Part shown: in pieces, positions 54,856 through 62,556 of the stretch
How positions within the stretch are numbered: the stretch's first letter is position 1
How the letters are laid out: every line of letters begins with the position of its first letter
Assembly: GCF_050750585.1 (NCBI RefSeq)
Contig: NZ_JBOJLM010000014.1
Coordinates: 1-64,000 of the forward strand
DNA: 64,000 bases
Source of the DNA: Salinimicrobium sp050750585
GTDB lineage: Bacteria; Bacteroidota; Bacteroidia; Flavobacteriales; Flavobacteriaceae
Direction of reading: 5' to 3'
Notes under the pieces: generated by a model
Databases searched by the model: none
What the model was told of the DNA's origin: nothing
Seen by the model: only the letters and a program-made list of their open reading frames with translations
Made by a program: the position numbers and the translations under genes

Positions 54856-55377
54856 TCACCTTTTTGGAGGGTAACCTTCTAAAGCTTCTTCCACTATTTT
54901 ATCAAACTGTTGTTGTCTTTGTACAGGACTCCAGTTAGGATTAAATTTGCTGTTAACAACAGCCTGCCAAACCAGTTCGTCCCGTTCCACATCTATAAGA
55001 TCAAAAGTAAGCTGAAGAAAACTCTCAGGGCCTCCTAATGGTATACCTCCGCTCACTCCTACTCCCACATTCCCTCCGGAACCACCTATTCCCACCCCAA
55101 GGCGGTTACGGCTGGGCTCCTGGTATTGTTCGGTATAGACGTTTAGGTATAGATCGGGAGTTGTTGAGGTAGATAAATTCCTCTCCTGTAAAGCACTTTC
55201 CATGCTATTGAGTAGCCGGTTTTCATCTAACTCACTTAGACCCGACTGGACTTCCGGATAGATGCTTATAGTGTTATAAGTGGAAAAGTTTGTCTGCTCA
55301 TCGTAGTCAAAAGCCGCCCGTGGTCCTCCACAGCCGCTCATAATGAAGCATAAACAACATATTTTTAAAAGTTTCAT
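54856..55377 (-). CDS. DUF4136 family lipoprotein
   Basis: The 173-residue lipoprotein has a lipobox ending MSGCGG and the DUF4136 body (FDYDEQTNFSTYNTISIYP, LLNSMESALQERNL, C-terminal FDLIDVERDELVWQAVVN). A glycine-rich stretch (LGVGIGGSGGNVGVGVSGG) divides it. Members occur widely in Gram-negative envelopes with unknown function. A 9-bp inverted repeat ends 3 bp before the ATG. It is likely transcribed from obgE read-through or from its own promoter. Confidence 0.87.
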   Translation of the reverse strand: MKLLKICCLCFIMSGCGGPRAAFDYDEQTNFSTYNTISIYPEVQSGLSELDENRLLNSMESALQERNLSTSTTPDLYLNVYTEQYQEPSRNRLGVGIGGSGGNVGVGVSGGIPLGGPESFLQLTFDLIDVERDELVWQAVVNSKFNPNWSPVQRQQQFDKIVEEALEGYPPKR

Positions 55378-55380
55378 ACT

Positions 55381-55410
55381 GGTGTTTTCCTTAAATTTAA
55401 AGAAAACACC
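55381..55410. repeat. Inverted repeat between obgE and the DUF4136 gene
   Basis: GGTGTTTTC (55381-55389) and GAAAACACC (55402-55410) form a perfect 9-bp stem with a 12-base AT-rich loop. On the minus strand it ends 3 bp before the DUF4136 start codon and lacks a T run, so it is more likely a 5' leader hairpin than a terminator. Confidence 0.6.
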
Positions 55411-55436
55411 ACTGAAAACTAAGACATTAACAGGAA

Positions 55437-56447
55437 TTAAACAGCCTCCTCTTTATTCAGCATTTCCCAGAGCTTATCTTTAAGCTGGGTCAATCCTTGC
55501 TGCGCTACAGATGATATGAAGATATACGGCGCATTGAGTTCGCGATCAAGTTGCGTGGTCATTTCAGCCTTTAATTCGGCATCAAGCATATCGCTTTTTG
55601 AAATGGCTACCAAACGATCTTTATCAAGAAGTTCCGGGTTGTAACGCCTTAGTTCATCTACCAGGATCTCGTACTGCTCCTTTATATCCTTCGCATCAGC
55701 AGGGATTAAAAACAAGAGTGTTGAGTTGCGCTCAATATGTCTTAAGAACCTGTGTCCAATACCCTTTCCTTCAGCTGCCCCTTCAATAATTCCGGGGATA
55801 TCGGCCACCACAAAGGTTTTAAAGTCACGATATTCGACAATTCCTAAATTGGGCTTTAAGGTTGTAAACTCGTAACCGGCTATTTTTGGCTTGGCTGCTG
55901 TGATCACCGAAAGTAAAGTTGACTTTCCGGCGTTGGGAAAACCTACAAGACCAACATCAGCAAGAATCTTTAGCTCAAGGGTAATATCCTCTTCCTCACC
56001 GGGAATTCCAGGCTGCGCATATCGCGGGGTTTGATTGGTTGAAGATTTAAAATGCCAGTTACCCAGCCCTCCTTTTCCGCCTTCAGCAACAATGATCTCC
56101 TGTCCATCTTCAGTAATCTCGTGAAGAATATTTTGGGTTTCGGTATCACGAATAACCGTTCCTAACGGCACTTCAATGATCTCATCCTGCCCATCGCCCC
56201 CGGTGCTACGTTGTTTACTTCCGTGTTCCCCGTGCCCGGCTTTAACGTGCCTCTTAAATTTGAGGTGAAAAAGCGTCCAAAGGTTTTTGTTCCCTCTTAG
56301 GATCACATGCCCTCCACGGCCTCCATCTCCTCCATCGGGCCCGCCTTTTGCAACGTACTTTTCACGGTGCAGGTGAGACGATCCTTTACCTCCATTACCC
56401 GAGGATACGTGTATCTTAACGTAATCAACAAAATTCCCTTCAGTCAT
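55437..56447 (-). CDS. obgE: Obg family GTPase
   Basis: Obg is an essential ribosome-assembly and stress GTPase that binds the 50S subunit. The 336-residue protein has the glycine-rich Obg fold (about 1-160, VSSGNGGKGSSHLHREKYVA and GGPDGGDGGRGGHV) and the G domain with GFPNAGKSTLLS, switch II DIPGIIEGA and the SKSD specificity motif. The C-terminal OCT extension of some relatives is absent, as usual in this phylum. It lies 30 bp after the hpt-adk fusion gene. Confidence 0.97.
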   Translation of the reverse strand: MTEGNFVDYVKIHVSSGNGGKGSSHLHREKYVAKGGPDGGDGGRGGHVILRGNKNLWTLFHLKFKRHVKAGHGEHGSKQRSTGGDGQDEIIEVPLGTVIRDTETQNILHEITEDGQEIIVAEGGKGGLGNWHFKSSTNQTPRYAQPGIPGEEEDITLELKILADVGLVGFPNAGKSTLLSVITAAKPKIAGYEFTTLKPNLGIVEYRDFKTFVVADIPGIIEGAAEGKGIGHRFLRHIERNSTLLFLIPADAKDIKEQYEILVDELRRYNPELLDKDRLVAISKSDMLDAELKAEMTTQLDRELNAPYIFISSVAQQGLTQLKDKLWEMLNKEEAV

Positions 56448-56477
56448 CCTTTATCATCTTTACACCAGTGGCATTTC

Positions 56478-57587
56478 TTATACCAGCTGGTCAATAGCTT
56501 CTTTTAAACGTGCAGTGATCTCCTGAATAGAGCCTACGCCGTTTATGCCAAAATATTTATCCTGTTTCAAATAAAACTGTTTCAAGATCGCAGTTTCTTC
56601 GTAATAAACTTTTATTCTTTTGCGAATAACAAGTTCATTAGCGTCATCTGGCCGTCCCGAAGTTTTTCCCCGCTCGAGCAAACGCTCCACCAGGATCTCG
56701 TCATCAACTTCCAGAGCGATCATGGCATTAACCTGGGTTCCCTCTTCCTGAAGAAATTCCTCAAGAGCTTCGGCCTGAGCAACCGTGCGTGGAAATCCGT
56801 CGAAAATGAAGCCATTCCCTTCGGTTGACTGTCTTACTTCAGCCTTCAGCATATCTATAGTAATGCTATCGGGCACCAGCTGGCCTTTATCCATGTAGGC
56901 TTTTGCAAGCTTACCAAGTTCAGTTTCATTTTTAATGTTGTACCTAAAGACATCTCCTGTAGAAATGTGCTTAAGGTTGTAATGATCTTTAAGGACAGCT
57001 GCCTGGGTTCCTTTACCTGCACCAGGAGGCCCAAACAAAACAATGTTTGTCATTTTACTGTTTTTAAGTTTATAGACCTGGGTAAGATTCCTGCCCAGCC
57101 CATCATAATCAAGGCCATATCCCACAATAAAATCATTCGGAATTTCCATCCCCACATAATCTATGGGAAGGCTTTTCTTGTAGGATGCCGGCTTGTAAAA
57201 TAAAGTTGCAATTTTATATAGGTTCACTTCTTCGCTCTTAAGAATCCGGTCGAGGCTCTCAAGAGTATTTCCAGTGTCCACAATATCCTCTATCACCACT
57301 ACATTACGACCTTTCAAAGAACTGGTAAGGCCCATTAAAGACTCTACTTTACCTGTGGTTCCCGTACCTTCATAAGAACTTAGCTTCACAAAGTTCACTT
57401 CACAGTCGCCCTTAAATCTCTTAATAACTTCGGCCGCAAAAAGAAAAGCCCCGTTTAAAACCCCCAGAAAAACTGGCGTTTTATTTTCAAAATCGGCATT
57501 TATCTGCGCAGCCACTTTTTCTATACCGACGTTGATTTCGGCTTCAGAAATAAAAGGAGTAAATTTTAGATCGTGTAGTTGTACCAA
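56478..57587 (-). CDS. adk: Fused hypoxanthine phosphoribosyltransferase / adenylate kinase
   Basis: One uninterrupted frame encodes two purine enzymes. The N-terminal ~175 residues are a phosphoribosyltransferase with the PRPP-binding motif VVVIEDIVDTGNTLESL; the C-terminal ~190 are adenylate kinase (FGPPGAGKGTQAA, GFPRTVAQAEAL) with the short zinc-free LID. The frame opens at an ATG at 57626, but the perfect -7 box TATCTTTG (57616-57609) lies inside that extension, so I place the start at TTG 57587, giving MVQLHDLKF and 369 residues. An internal ATG at 57053 begins the adenylate kinase part exactly where a free enzyme would (MTNIVLFGPPGAGKG), so separate synthesis is also possible. Together the domains link purine salvage and AMP/ADP balance. 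Confidence 0.9.
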   Translation of the reverse strand: MVQLHDLKFTPFISEAEINVGIEKVAAQINADFENKTPVFLGVLNGAFLFAAEVIKRFKGDCEVNFVKLSSYEGTGTTGKVESLMGLTSSLKGRNVVVIEDIVDTGNTLESLDRILKSEEVNLYKIATLFYKPASYKKSLPIDYVGMEIPNDFIVGYGLDYDGLGRNLTQVYKLKNSKMTNIVLFGPPGAGKGTQAAVLKDHYNLKHISTGDVFRYNIKNETELGKLAKAYMDKGQLVPDSITIDMLKAEVRQSTEGNGFIFDGFPRTVAQAEALEEFLQEEGTQVNAMIALEVDDEILVERLLERGKTSGRPDDANELVIRKRIKVYYEETAILKQFYLKQDKYFGINGVGSIQEITARLKEAIDQLV

Positions 57588-57608
57588 AACAAAAATATTT
57601 TTGGGAAG

Positions 57609-57616
57609 CAAAGATA
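57609..57616 (-). promoter_or_regulatory. -7 box of the hpt-adk gene
   Basis: The minus strand reads TATCTTTG, a perfect TAnnTTTG, 22 bp upstream of the TTG start at 57587. A TTTG at 57643-57640 is slightly too far (about 24 bp), so the -33 is uncertain. Confidence 0.6.
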
Positions 57617-57666
57617 CATATTCCAATCAACTCAGGATGCCAAACCCTACGCATTTATAACTGAAT

Positions 57667-57700
57667 CTTGCGGCATTTCAGATTTTTAAAATTATTTTTG
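57667..57700 (+). promoter_or_regulatory. purK promoter
   Basis: CTTG (57667-57670) and TATTTTTG (57693-57700) are separated by 22 bp, close to the Bacteroidota spacing. The -7 is perfect and ends 16 bp before the purK ATG. Confidence 0.55.
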
Positions 57701-57716
57701 CTGAAACACCTCATTA

Positions 57717-58874
57717 ATGATCAATTATTTTTCTTCAGATTTCACCCTCGGAATACTTGGTGGAGGCCAGCTTGGAAAAATGCTCCTTTACGAAACCCGA
57801 AAGTTTGACATTCGCACCATTGTACTCGATCCTAATGCCGAAGCGCCCTGCAGGATTGCCTGCGATGAATTCACCCGCGGCGATCTCATGGATTTTGACA
57901 CCGTAGTGAACTTCGGAAGAAAAGCAGATGTACTCACCTTTGAGATTGAAGCAGTCAATGTAGAAGCTCTTGAAAAATTAGAGTCTGAAGGAATAAAAGT
58001 CTATCCTTCATCCAAAACCTTGAAGAAAATTCAGGACAAAGGCGTACAAAAAAATTTCTTTACCAGCCACGAAATCCCTACTGCCCGTTACCAAAAATAC
58101 TCCTCAAAAATGGCATTTTTGGAAGGCCTTCAAAAAGGGGAAATTTCCCTGCCTCTTGTGTGGAAAAGTACAACGGGAGGTTATGACGGTAAAGGTGTTG
58201 CAGTGGTCAAGAACCTCCAAACAGCCGAAGATTTACCCGAAACTGCCTGTATTGCTGAAGATCTCATCCCTTTTAAGAACGAACTTGCAGTAATTGTGGC
58301 TCGCAACCCATCGGGAGAGGTAAAGACCTACCCTGTGGTTGAGATGGAATTTCATCCCGAAGCCAACCAGGTAGAATACGTGATTTGTCCGGCCCGGATT
58401 GATGCCGCGGTAGCCGAAAAAGCGAGAAACGTTGCCGAAAAAGTTTCAAAAGCCTATGAACACATTGGTTTACTGGCGGTTGAAATGTTCCAGACAGAAG
58501 AAGATGAGATCCTGGTTAATGAAGTTGCGCCCAGGCCTCATAACAGCGGCCACTACAGCATAGAAGCAGCATTTACCAACCAGTTTGAACAGCATTTGAG
58601 AGCCATTCTTGACCTTCCTTTGGGAGATACCGAAAGCAAGGCCGGCGGCGTAATGGTGAACCTGGTAGGCGAAGAAGGTTATTCAGGAAATGTGGTTTAC
58701 GAGAACATTTCCGAAATCATGAAGTTAAAAGGGGTCACCCCTCATATCTACGGAAAGAAGATAACGAGGCCTTTCAGGAAAATGGGACATGTGACGATTG
58801 TAAATGCAGATCTTTCTAAAGCTAGACAAATTGCTGAAGAGGTCAAAAATAAAATTAGAGTAATTAGCGAATAA
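57717..58874 (+). CDS. purK: N5-carboxyaminoimidazole ribonucleotide synthase
   Basis: PurK uses ATP and bicarbonate to carboxylate AIR in purine synthesis. The 385-residue ATP-grasp enzyme starts with the preATP-grasp motif LGILGGGQLGKML and carries WKSTTGGYDGKGVAVV and EVAPRPHNSGHYSIEA. An exact AAAAATGGCATTTTT copy lies inside it (58106-58120, encoding KMAFL). purE follows, separated by a palindrome, and the pair diverges from hpt-adk. Confidence 0.97.
   Translation: MINYFSSDFTLGILGGGQLGKMLLYETRKFDIRTIVLDPNAEAPCRIACDEFTRGDLMDFDTVVNFGRKADVLTFEIEAVNVEALEKLESEGIKVYPSSKTLKKIQDKGVQKNFFTSHEIPTARYQKYSSKMAFLEGLQKGEISLPLVWKSTTGGYDGKGVAVVKNLQTAEDLPETACIAEDLIPFKNELAVIVARNPSGEVKTYPVVEMEFHPEANQVEYVICPARIDAAVAEKARNVAEKVSKAYEHIGLLAVEMFQTEEDEILVNEVAPRPHNSGHYSIEAAFTNQFEQHLRAILDLPLGDTESKAGGVMVNLVGEEGYSGNVVYENISEIMKLKGVTPHIYGKKITRPFRKMGHVTIVNADLSKARQIAEEVKNKIRVISE
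58106..58120. repeat. Iterated palindrome AAAAATGNCATTTTT, copy with central G
   Basis: An exact copy inside purK, where it encodes KMAFL in a different frame register from the copies in other genes. Flanks are CCTC and GGAA. Confidence 0.7.
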
Positions 58875-58880
58875 CAAAAC

Positions 58881-58913
58881 AGACCTCACAGGTTTCAAAA
58901 ACCTGTGAGGTCT
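58881..58913. repeat. REP-like palindrome between purK and purE
   Basis: AGACCTCACAGGTT and AACCTGTGAGGTCT form a perfect 14-bp stem around a 5-base loop (TCAAA). It starts 6 bp after the purK stop and ends 12 bp before the purE start. I recall similar AGACCT-CAGGTTT palindromes scattered through flavobacterial genomes. It has no T run, so it is not a classic terminator. Confidence 0.75.
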
Positions 58914-58925
58914 AAAATTTATTAT

Positions 58926-59411
58926 ATGAGCAAAGTAGGAATTATTATGGGCAGCACCAGCGATATGCCGGTAATGCAGGAAGCAATTGATATATTGAAG
59001 TCCTTTGATGTAGAAGTTGAAGTAGATATAGTCTCTGCTCACCGTACTCCCGACAAACTTTTCGATTATGGGAAAAATGCTCATACCCGCGGCATAAATG
59101 TAATTATTGCAGGTGCCGGTGGCGCCGCGCATCTTCCGGGAATGATTGCATCTCTTTCCCCCCTGCCGGTTATTGGGGTGCCGGTAAAATCGAGTAATTC
59201 TATTGATGGATGGGATTCTGTATTGTCTATTCTTCAAATGCCGGGAGGAGTTCCGGTAGCTACTGTAGCACTAAACGGAGCCAAAAATGCAGGTATTCTA
59301 GCAGCTCAAATTCTTGGTAGCTCAAACCAGGACGTTCTTCAAAAAATCGTAGATTACAAGGAAGACCTTAAACAGAAAGTAATTGAGGGCGCAAAAAGCA
59401 TTAAAAAATAA
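58926..59411 (+). CDS. purE: N5-carboxyaminoimidazole ribonucleotide mutase
   Basis: Class I PurE converts N5-CAIR to CAIR, the step after PurK. The 161-residue protein starts at ATG 58926 (MSKVGIIMGSTSDMPVM); a frame extension to 58905 falls in the palindrome and is not likely translated. The active-site segments GSTSDMPVM, SAHRTPDKLFDYG and GAGGAAHLPGM are intact. It is second in the purK-purE operon. Confidence 0.97.
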   Translation: MSKVGIIMGSTSDMPVMQEAIDILKSFDVEVEVDIVSAHRTPDKLFDYGKNAHTRGINVIIAGAGGAAHLPGMIASLSPLPVIGVPVKSSNSIDGWDSVLSILQMPGGVPVATVALNGAKNAGILAAQILGSSNQDVLQKIVDYKEDLKQKVIEGAKSIKK

Positions 59412-59434
59412 AAGCCACGCTTTCACGTGGCTTT
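59411..59434 (+). terminator. Hairpin after purE
   Basis: A perfect 9-bp stem AAAGCCACG / CGTGGCTTT with a 6-base loop begins at the last base of the stop codon. There is no T run beyond the stem's own TTT, so it may be a weak terminator or an RNA 3' end stabiliser. Confidence 0.55.
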
Positions 59435-59616
59435 AAAGTAGCATTCGTTGTTTTAATAGTATTTATTAACCATTCTAAATATATTAATCAAAAACCTAAA
59501 AGCTACTGACTTTAGTAATTTGGGAAATGTGAAGTAAAGAATAATTTTAGAATTTTCCGAACTTTTCCAAAAAATTTCGTTAAAACGCATTCTTTTAAGC
59601 CAATTATTCAAGCTAT

Positions 59617-61650
59617 ATGACAGAAAGAAATCCACTCCTGGAAAAATTCGATACCGCTCCTTTTATGAAAATAAAAACCGGGCACTACAAACCGGCCATA
59701 GAAGAAGCTATCAGGCGGGCGCAACAGGATATCGAGCAAATCACTGCTTCAAGTGCAGCCCCTACTTTTGAGAACACCGTAGAAGCCCTTGAATTTGCAG
59801 GAGAACAACTAAATAGGATCACCAGCATCTTCTTCAACATCAACTCAGCCGAAACCAATGAAGAAATTCAGAAACTGGCCCAGGAAATATCTCCGGTATT
59901 AACCGACTTCAAAAATGACATTATCCAGGATCCGGTACTTTTCCAAAAGGTAAAAGCGGTTTATGAAAACAAAGACAGCCTCAACCTCAGCATTGAACAA
60001 AGTACCCTGCTGGACAAGAAGTACAAGATGTTTAAACGCAACGGCGCGAACCTTGATGCCGGGCAAAAGCAGGAGCTACGAGAGCTGGATAAAAAACTGG
60101 CTTCCTTAAGCCTCAACTTTGGAGAAAACGTGCTGGCCGAAACCAACAAATACGAACTCCATATCACTCGCGAAGAAGATCTTGAAGGCCTGCCCAAAGG
60201 TGCCCGTGCCGCAGCAAAGATGCTGGCAAAAGAAAAGAACAAAGAAGGATGGATCTTTAACCTTCACTACCCCAGCTACATCCCGTTTATGAAATACGCC
60301 AAAAGCAGAGCGCTGCGCAAAGAAGTTGCCATTGCTTTTGGGGCCAAAGGTTTTCACGGCGACGAGCTTGACAACAGGGAGAATGTGCTGCAAATTGTAA
60401 AACTGCGGCATAAAAAGGCAAATCTTTTGGGCTATTCTACCTATGCGCAATTCAAACTGGAAGAACGTATGGCCGAAACTCCTGAAAAAGTAAATTCCTT
60501 CATGGAAGAACTTTTGGAAAAAGCTAAACCGGCAGCCGAAAAGGAATTTAAAGAACTGGAGAGTTTTGCGCAGGACCTTGACCAGATCGACCGACTCGAA
60601 AAATGGGATGCTGCCTATTATTCAGAAAAACTGAAGCAAAAACTTTTTGACCTTGATGATGAACAGCTCAAGCCTTATTTTGAACTCAACAACGTCATCA
60701 AAGGCGTATTTATCGTAGCCGAAAAACTTTATGGTCTCAATTTCCAACAGGTCTTTGAGGTAGAAACATACCATCCTGAGGTGCAAACCTACCTCGTTAC
60801 TGACGAAGAAGGTAAGGAAATTGCCCTGTTCTACGCCGATTTCCATCCGCGCGAAGGCAAGCGTGGTGGTGCATGGATGACTTCTTACAAATCTCAGTAT
60901 CGCCAAAAAGGTAAAAATGAGCGCCCACATATTTCTATAGTCTGCAATTTTACAAAACCTACAGATGAAGAGCCATCTCTGCTCACGTTCAACGAGGTTA
61001 CTACCCTCTTCCATGAATTTGGTCACGCCCTTCACGGCATGTTGGCAGATACAATATATCCAAGTATTTCGGGTACTAACGTTTTCTGGGATTTTGTGGA
61101 ACTTCCAAGCCAGGTACTCGAAAACTGGTGCTATGAGAAAGATGCTTTGAAACTTTTCGCCACACATTACGAGACCGGCGAAGTGATTCCCGATGATCTT
61201 ATTCAAAAAATAAAAGATTCGGCTACCTTCCATGAAGGCATGGCCACTTTAAGGCAGCTTAGTTTTGGAATGCTTGACATGAGCTGGCACAGCAAAGACC
61301 CTTCTGGCATTGATGATGTTAAAGCCCATGAAGAAAAAGCCTTTGAGACTACTCAGCTTTATCCTGAAGTGAAAGAGAACTGCATGAGCACCTCGTTTTC
61401 ACATATCTTCCAGGGAGGCTATGCTGCCGGTTACTATTCCTACAAATGGGCAGAAGTACTGGACGCCGATGCTTTTGAATTCTTTACTAAAAATGGCATT
61501 TTTGACAGGGAAACAGCCAATAAATTCAGGGAAACCGTACTTTCACAGGGAGGCACCGAGCATCCGTTGACCTTGTACAAACGCTTCCGGGGAAAAGAGG
61601 CTGCTCCCGAAGCCTTGTTGCGCAGAGCAGGATTGCTTCCGAAGAAATAA
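59617..61650 (+). CDS. dcp: M3 family metallopeptidase (peptidyl-dipeptidase Dcp type)
   Basis: The 677-residue zinc peptidase has the M3 active site FHEFGHALHGM with the third ligand in the following helix (FVELPSQVLENW). Length and layout match Dcp/oligopeptidase A enzymes that trim dipeptides from oligopeptides. There is no signal peptide, so it is cytoplasmic. A copy of the iterated palindrome encodes KNGIF near the C terminus. It is transcribed alone, with 205 bp upstream that show no clear promoter. Confidence 0.94.
   Translation: MTERNPLLEKFDTAPFMKIKTGHYKPAIEEAIRRAQQDIEQITASSAAPTFENTVEALEFAGEQLNRITSIFFNINSAETNEEIQKLAQEISPVLTDFKNDIIQDPVLFQKVKAVYENKDSLNLSIEQSTLLDKKYKMFKRNGANLDAGQKQELRELDKKLASLSLNFGENVLAETNKYELHITREEDLEGLPKGARAAAKMLAKEKNKEGWIFNLHYPSYIPFMKYAKSRALRKEVAIAFGAKGFHGDELDNRENVLQIVKLRHKKANLLGYSTYAQFKLEERMAETPEKVNSFMEELLEKAKPAAEKEFKELESFAQDLDQIDRLEKWDAAYYSEKLKQKLFDLDDEQLKPYFELNNVIKGVFIVAEKLYGLNFQQVFEVETYHPEVQTYLVTDEEGKEIALFYADFHPREGKRGGAWMTSYKSQYRQKGKNERPHISIVCNFTKPTDEEPSLLTFNEVTTLFHEFGHALHGMLADTIYPSISGTNVFWDFVELPSQVLENWCYEKDALKLFATHYETGEVIPDDLIQKIKDSATFHEGMATLRQLSFGMLDMSWHSKDPSGIDDVKAHEEKAFETTQLYPEVKENCMSTSFSHIFQGGYAAGYYSYKWAEVLDADAFEFFTKNGIFDRETANKFRETVLSQGGTEHPLTLYKRFRGKEAAPEALLRRAGLLPKK
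61489..61503. repeat. Iterated palindrome AAAAATGNCATTTTT, copy with central G
   Basis: An exact copy in the M3 peptidase gene, encoding KNGIF. Flanks are TACT and GACA. Confidence 0.7.
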
Positions 61651-61718
61651 GACAACATATACTACAAGATAAGCAGAAGGTTTGGCGAATGCACAAAAGC
61701 ATTAACCAAATCTTTTGC

Positions 61719-61726
61719 TATTTTTG
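61719..61726 (+). promoter_or_regulatory. -7 box of the sigma factor gene
   Basis: TATTTTTG matches TAnnTTTG and lies 16 bp upstream of the sigma factor ATG. No -33 TTG is found at the right spacing, which could suit a regulated promoter. Confidence 0.5.
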
Positions 61727-61742
61727 AGAGAACCGGCCAATT

Positions 61743-62294
61743 ATGGAAGCAAACAGCATTAATCCAGAAAAATGGGTAGACAGGTATGCAGATTACCTGT
61801 TCAACTACACCATTGTGCGCGTAAATGACCGGGAAATGGCTAACGATCTTGTTTCTGAAACCTTCCTGGCCGGGCTCAACTCCATGAAAAATTTTAAGGG
61901 AGAAGCTGCGGAAAGAACCTGGCTCATTTCAATCTTAAAACGAAAGATCATTGACCATTACCGCCGGAACAATTCCCAAAAAGGACAGGCCGAAGTTAAA
62001 ATGCAGTTCCGGGACAGCGACAATGAAGGTGACTGGCTGGAAGAAAGGGTAGCCGACTTTTCTGACATGACAGCCGAAGACGAGATGGAAAACCACGAAC
62101 TGGGACTTGCCATTTTGGATTGTGTTGACCAGCTCAACGAAAAACAGGCAACCATTTTTAAAATGAAGACCATTGATGGTGTAGATACCGAAACCATTTG
62201 TAATGAATTTGAAATTAGTCCGTCTAACCTTTGGGTGATTATTCACAGGGCCAGAACTTCTCTGGCTAAATGCCTGGAGAAAAATTGGTTTTAG
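61743..62294 (+). CDS. ECF-type sigma-70 family RNA polymerase sigma factor
   Basis: The 183-residue protein has sigma region 2 (DYLFNYTIVRVNDREMANDL ... FLAGLNSMKNFKGEAAERTW ... IIDHYRR) and region 4 (LNEKQATIFKMKTIDGVDTE ... ISPSNLWVIIHRARTSLAKC). It resembles the flavobacterial sigma factors of the TIGR02943 type as I recall it. The next gene begins 1 bp after its stop and encodes a small Cys/His protein, so the pair likely forms a sigma/anti-sigma switch. The regulon is unknown; the linked UbiA-like gene is on the other strand. Confidence 0.93.
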   Translation: MEANSINPEKWVDRYADYLFNYTIVRVNDREMANDLVSETFLAGLNSMKNFKGEAAERTWLISILKRKIIDHYRRNNSQKGQAEVKMQFRDSDNEGDWLEERVADFSDMTAEDEMENHELGLAILDCVDQLNEKQATIFKMKTIDGVDTETICNEFEISPSNLWVIIHRARTSLAKCLEKNWF

Positions 62295-62295
62295 C

Positions 62296-62556
62296 ATGAA
62301 GAGATTACATCTTATGAAACTTAGCTGCGCCGAAGCAGAAAAAGTTTGCACAAAGGCCGAATATAAAGAGGCCGGTTTGATAGAAAAGCTAAGACTGAAG
62401 CTCCACCTCTACTTCTGCCGAACCTGTAATGATTACTATCACAATAACAAGAAACTGAGCAATCTTCTGAAAAAAGCATATATTAAAACCTGCTCTTCAC
62501 AGGAAAAGGAAGCTTTCAGAAATAAGATCAAAAACGGAACTTCAAAAAGTTCTTAG
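62296..62556 (+). CDS. Small Cys/His-rich protein, putative anti-sigma factor
   Basis: The 86-residue protein has LSCAEAEKVCTKAEY at the N terminus and LHLYFCRTCNDYYHNN in the middle, a spacing that resembles HC2-type zinc anti-sigma domains (His/Cys set HxxxCxxC). It has no transmembrane segment, unlike most anti-sigma factors. The immediate position after a sigma gene supports the role. Its last 15 bases overlap the convergent UbiA-like gene. Confidence 0.8.
   Translation: MKRLHLMKLSCAEAEKVCTKAEYKEAGLIEKLRLKLHLYFCRTCNDYYHNNKKLSNLLKKAYIKTCSSQEKEAFRNKIKNGTSKSS

Noticed and set aside
59911..59925. AAAAATGACATTATC as another copy of the iterated palindrome
   Set aside because: More than one mismatch in the right arm; not counted.
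60622..61233. A 203-codon minus-strand open frame across the M3 peptidase active site
   Set aside because: It is the antisense of conserved peptidase sequence including HEFGH; not a gene.
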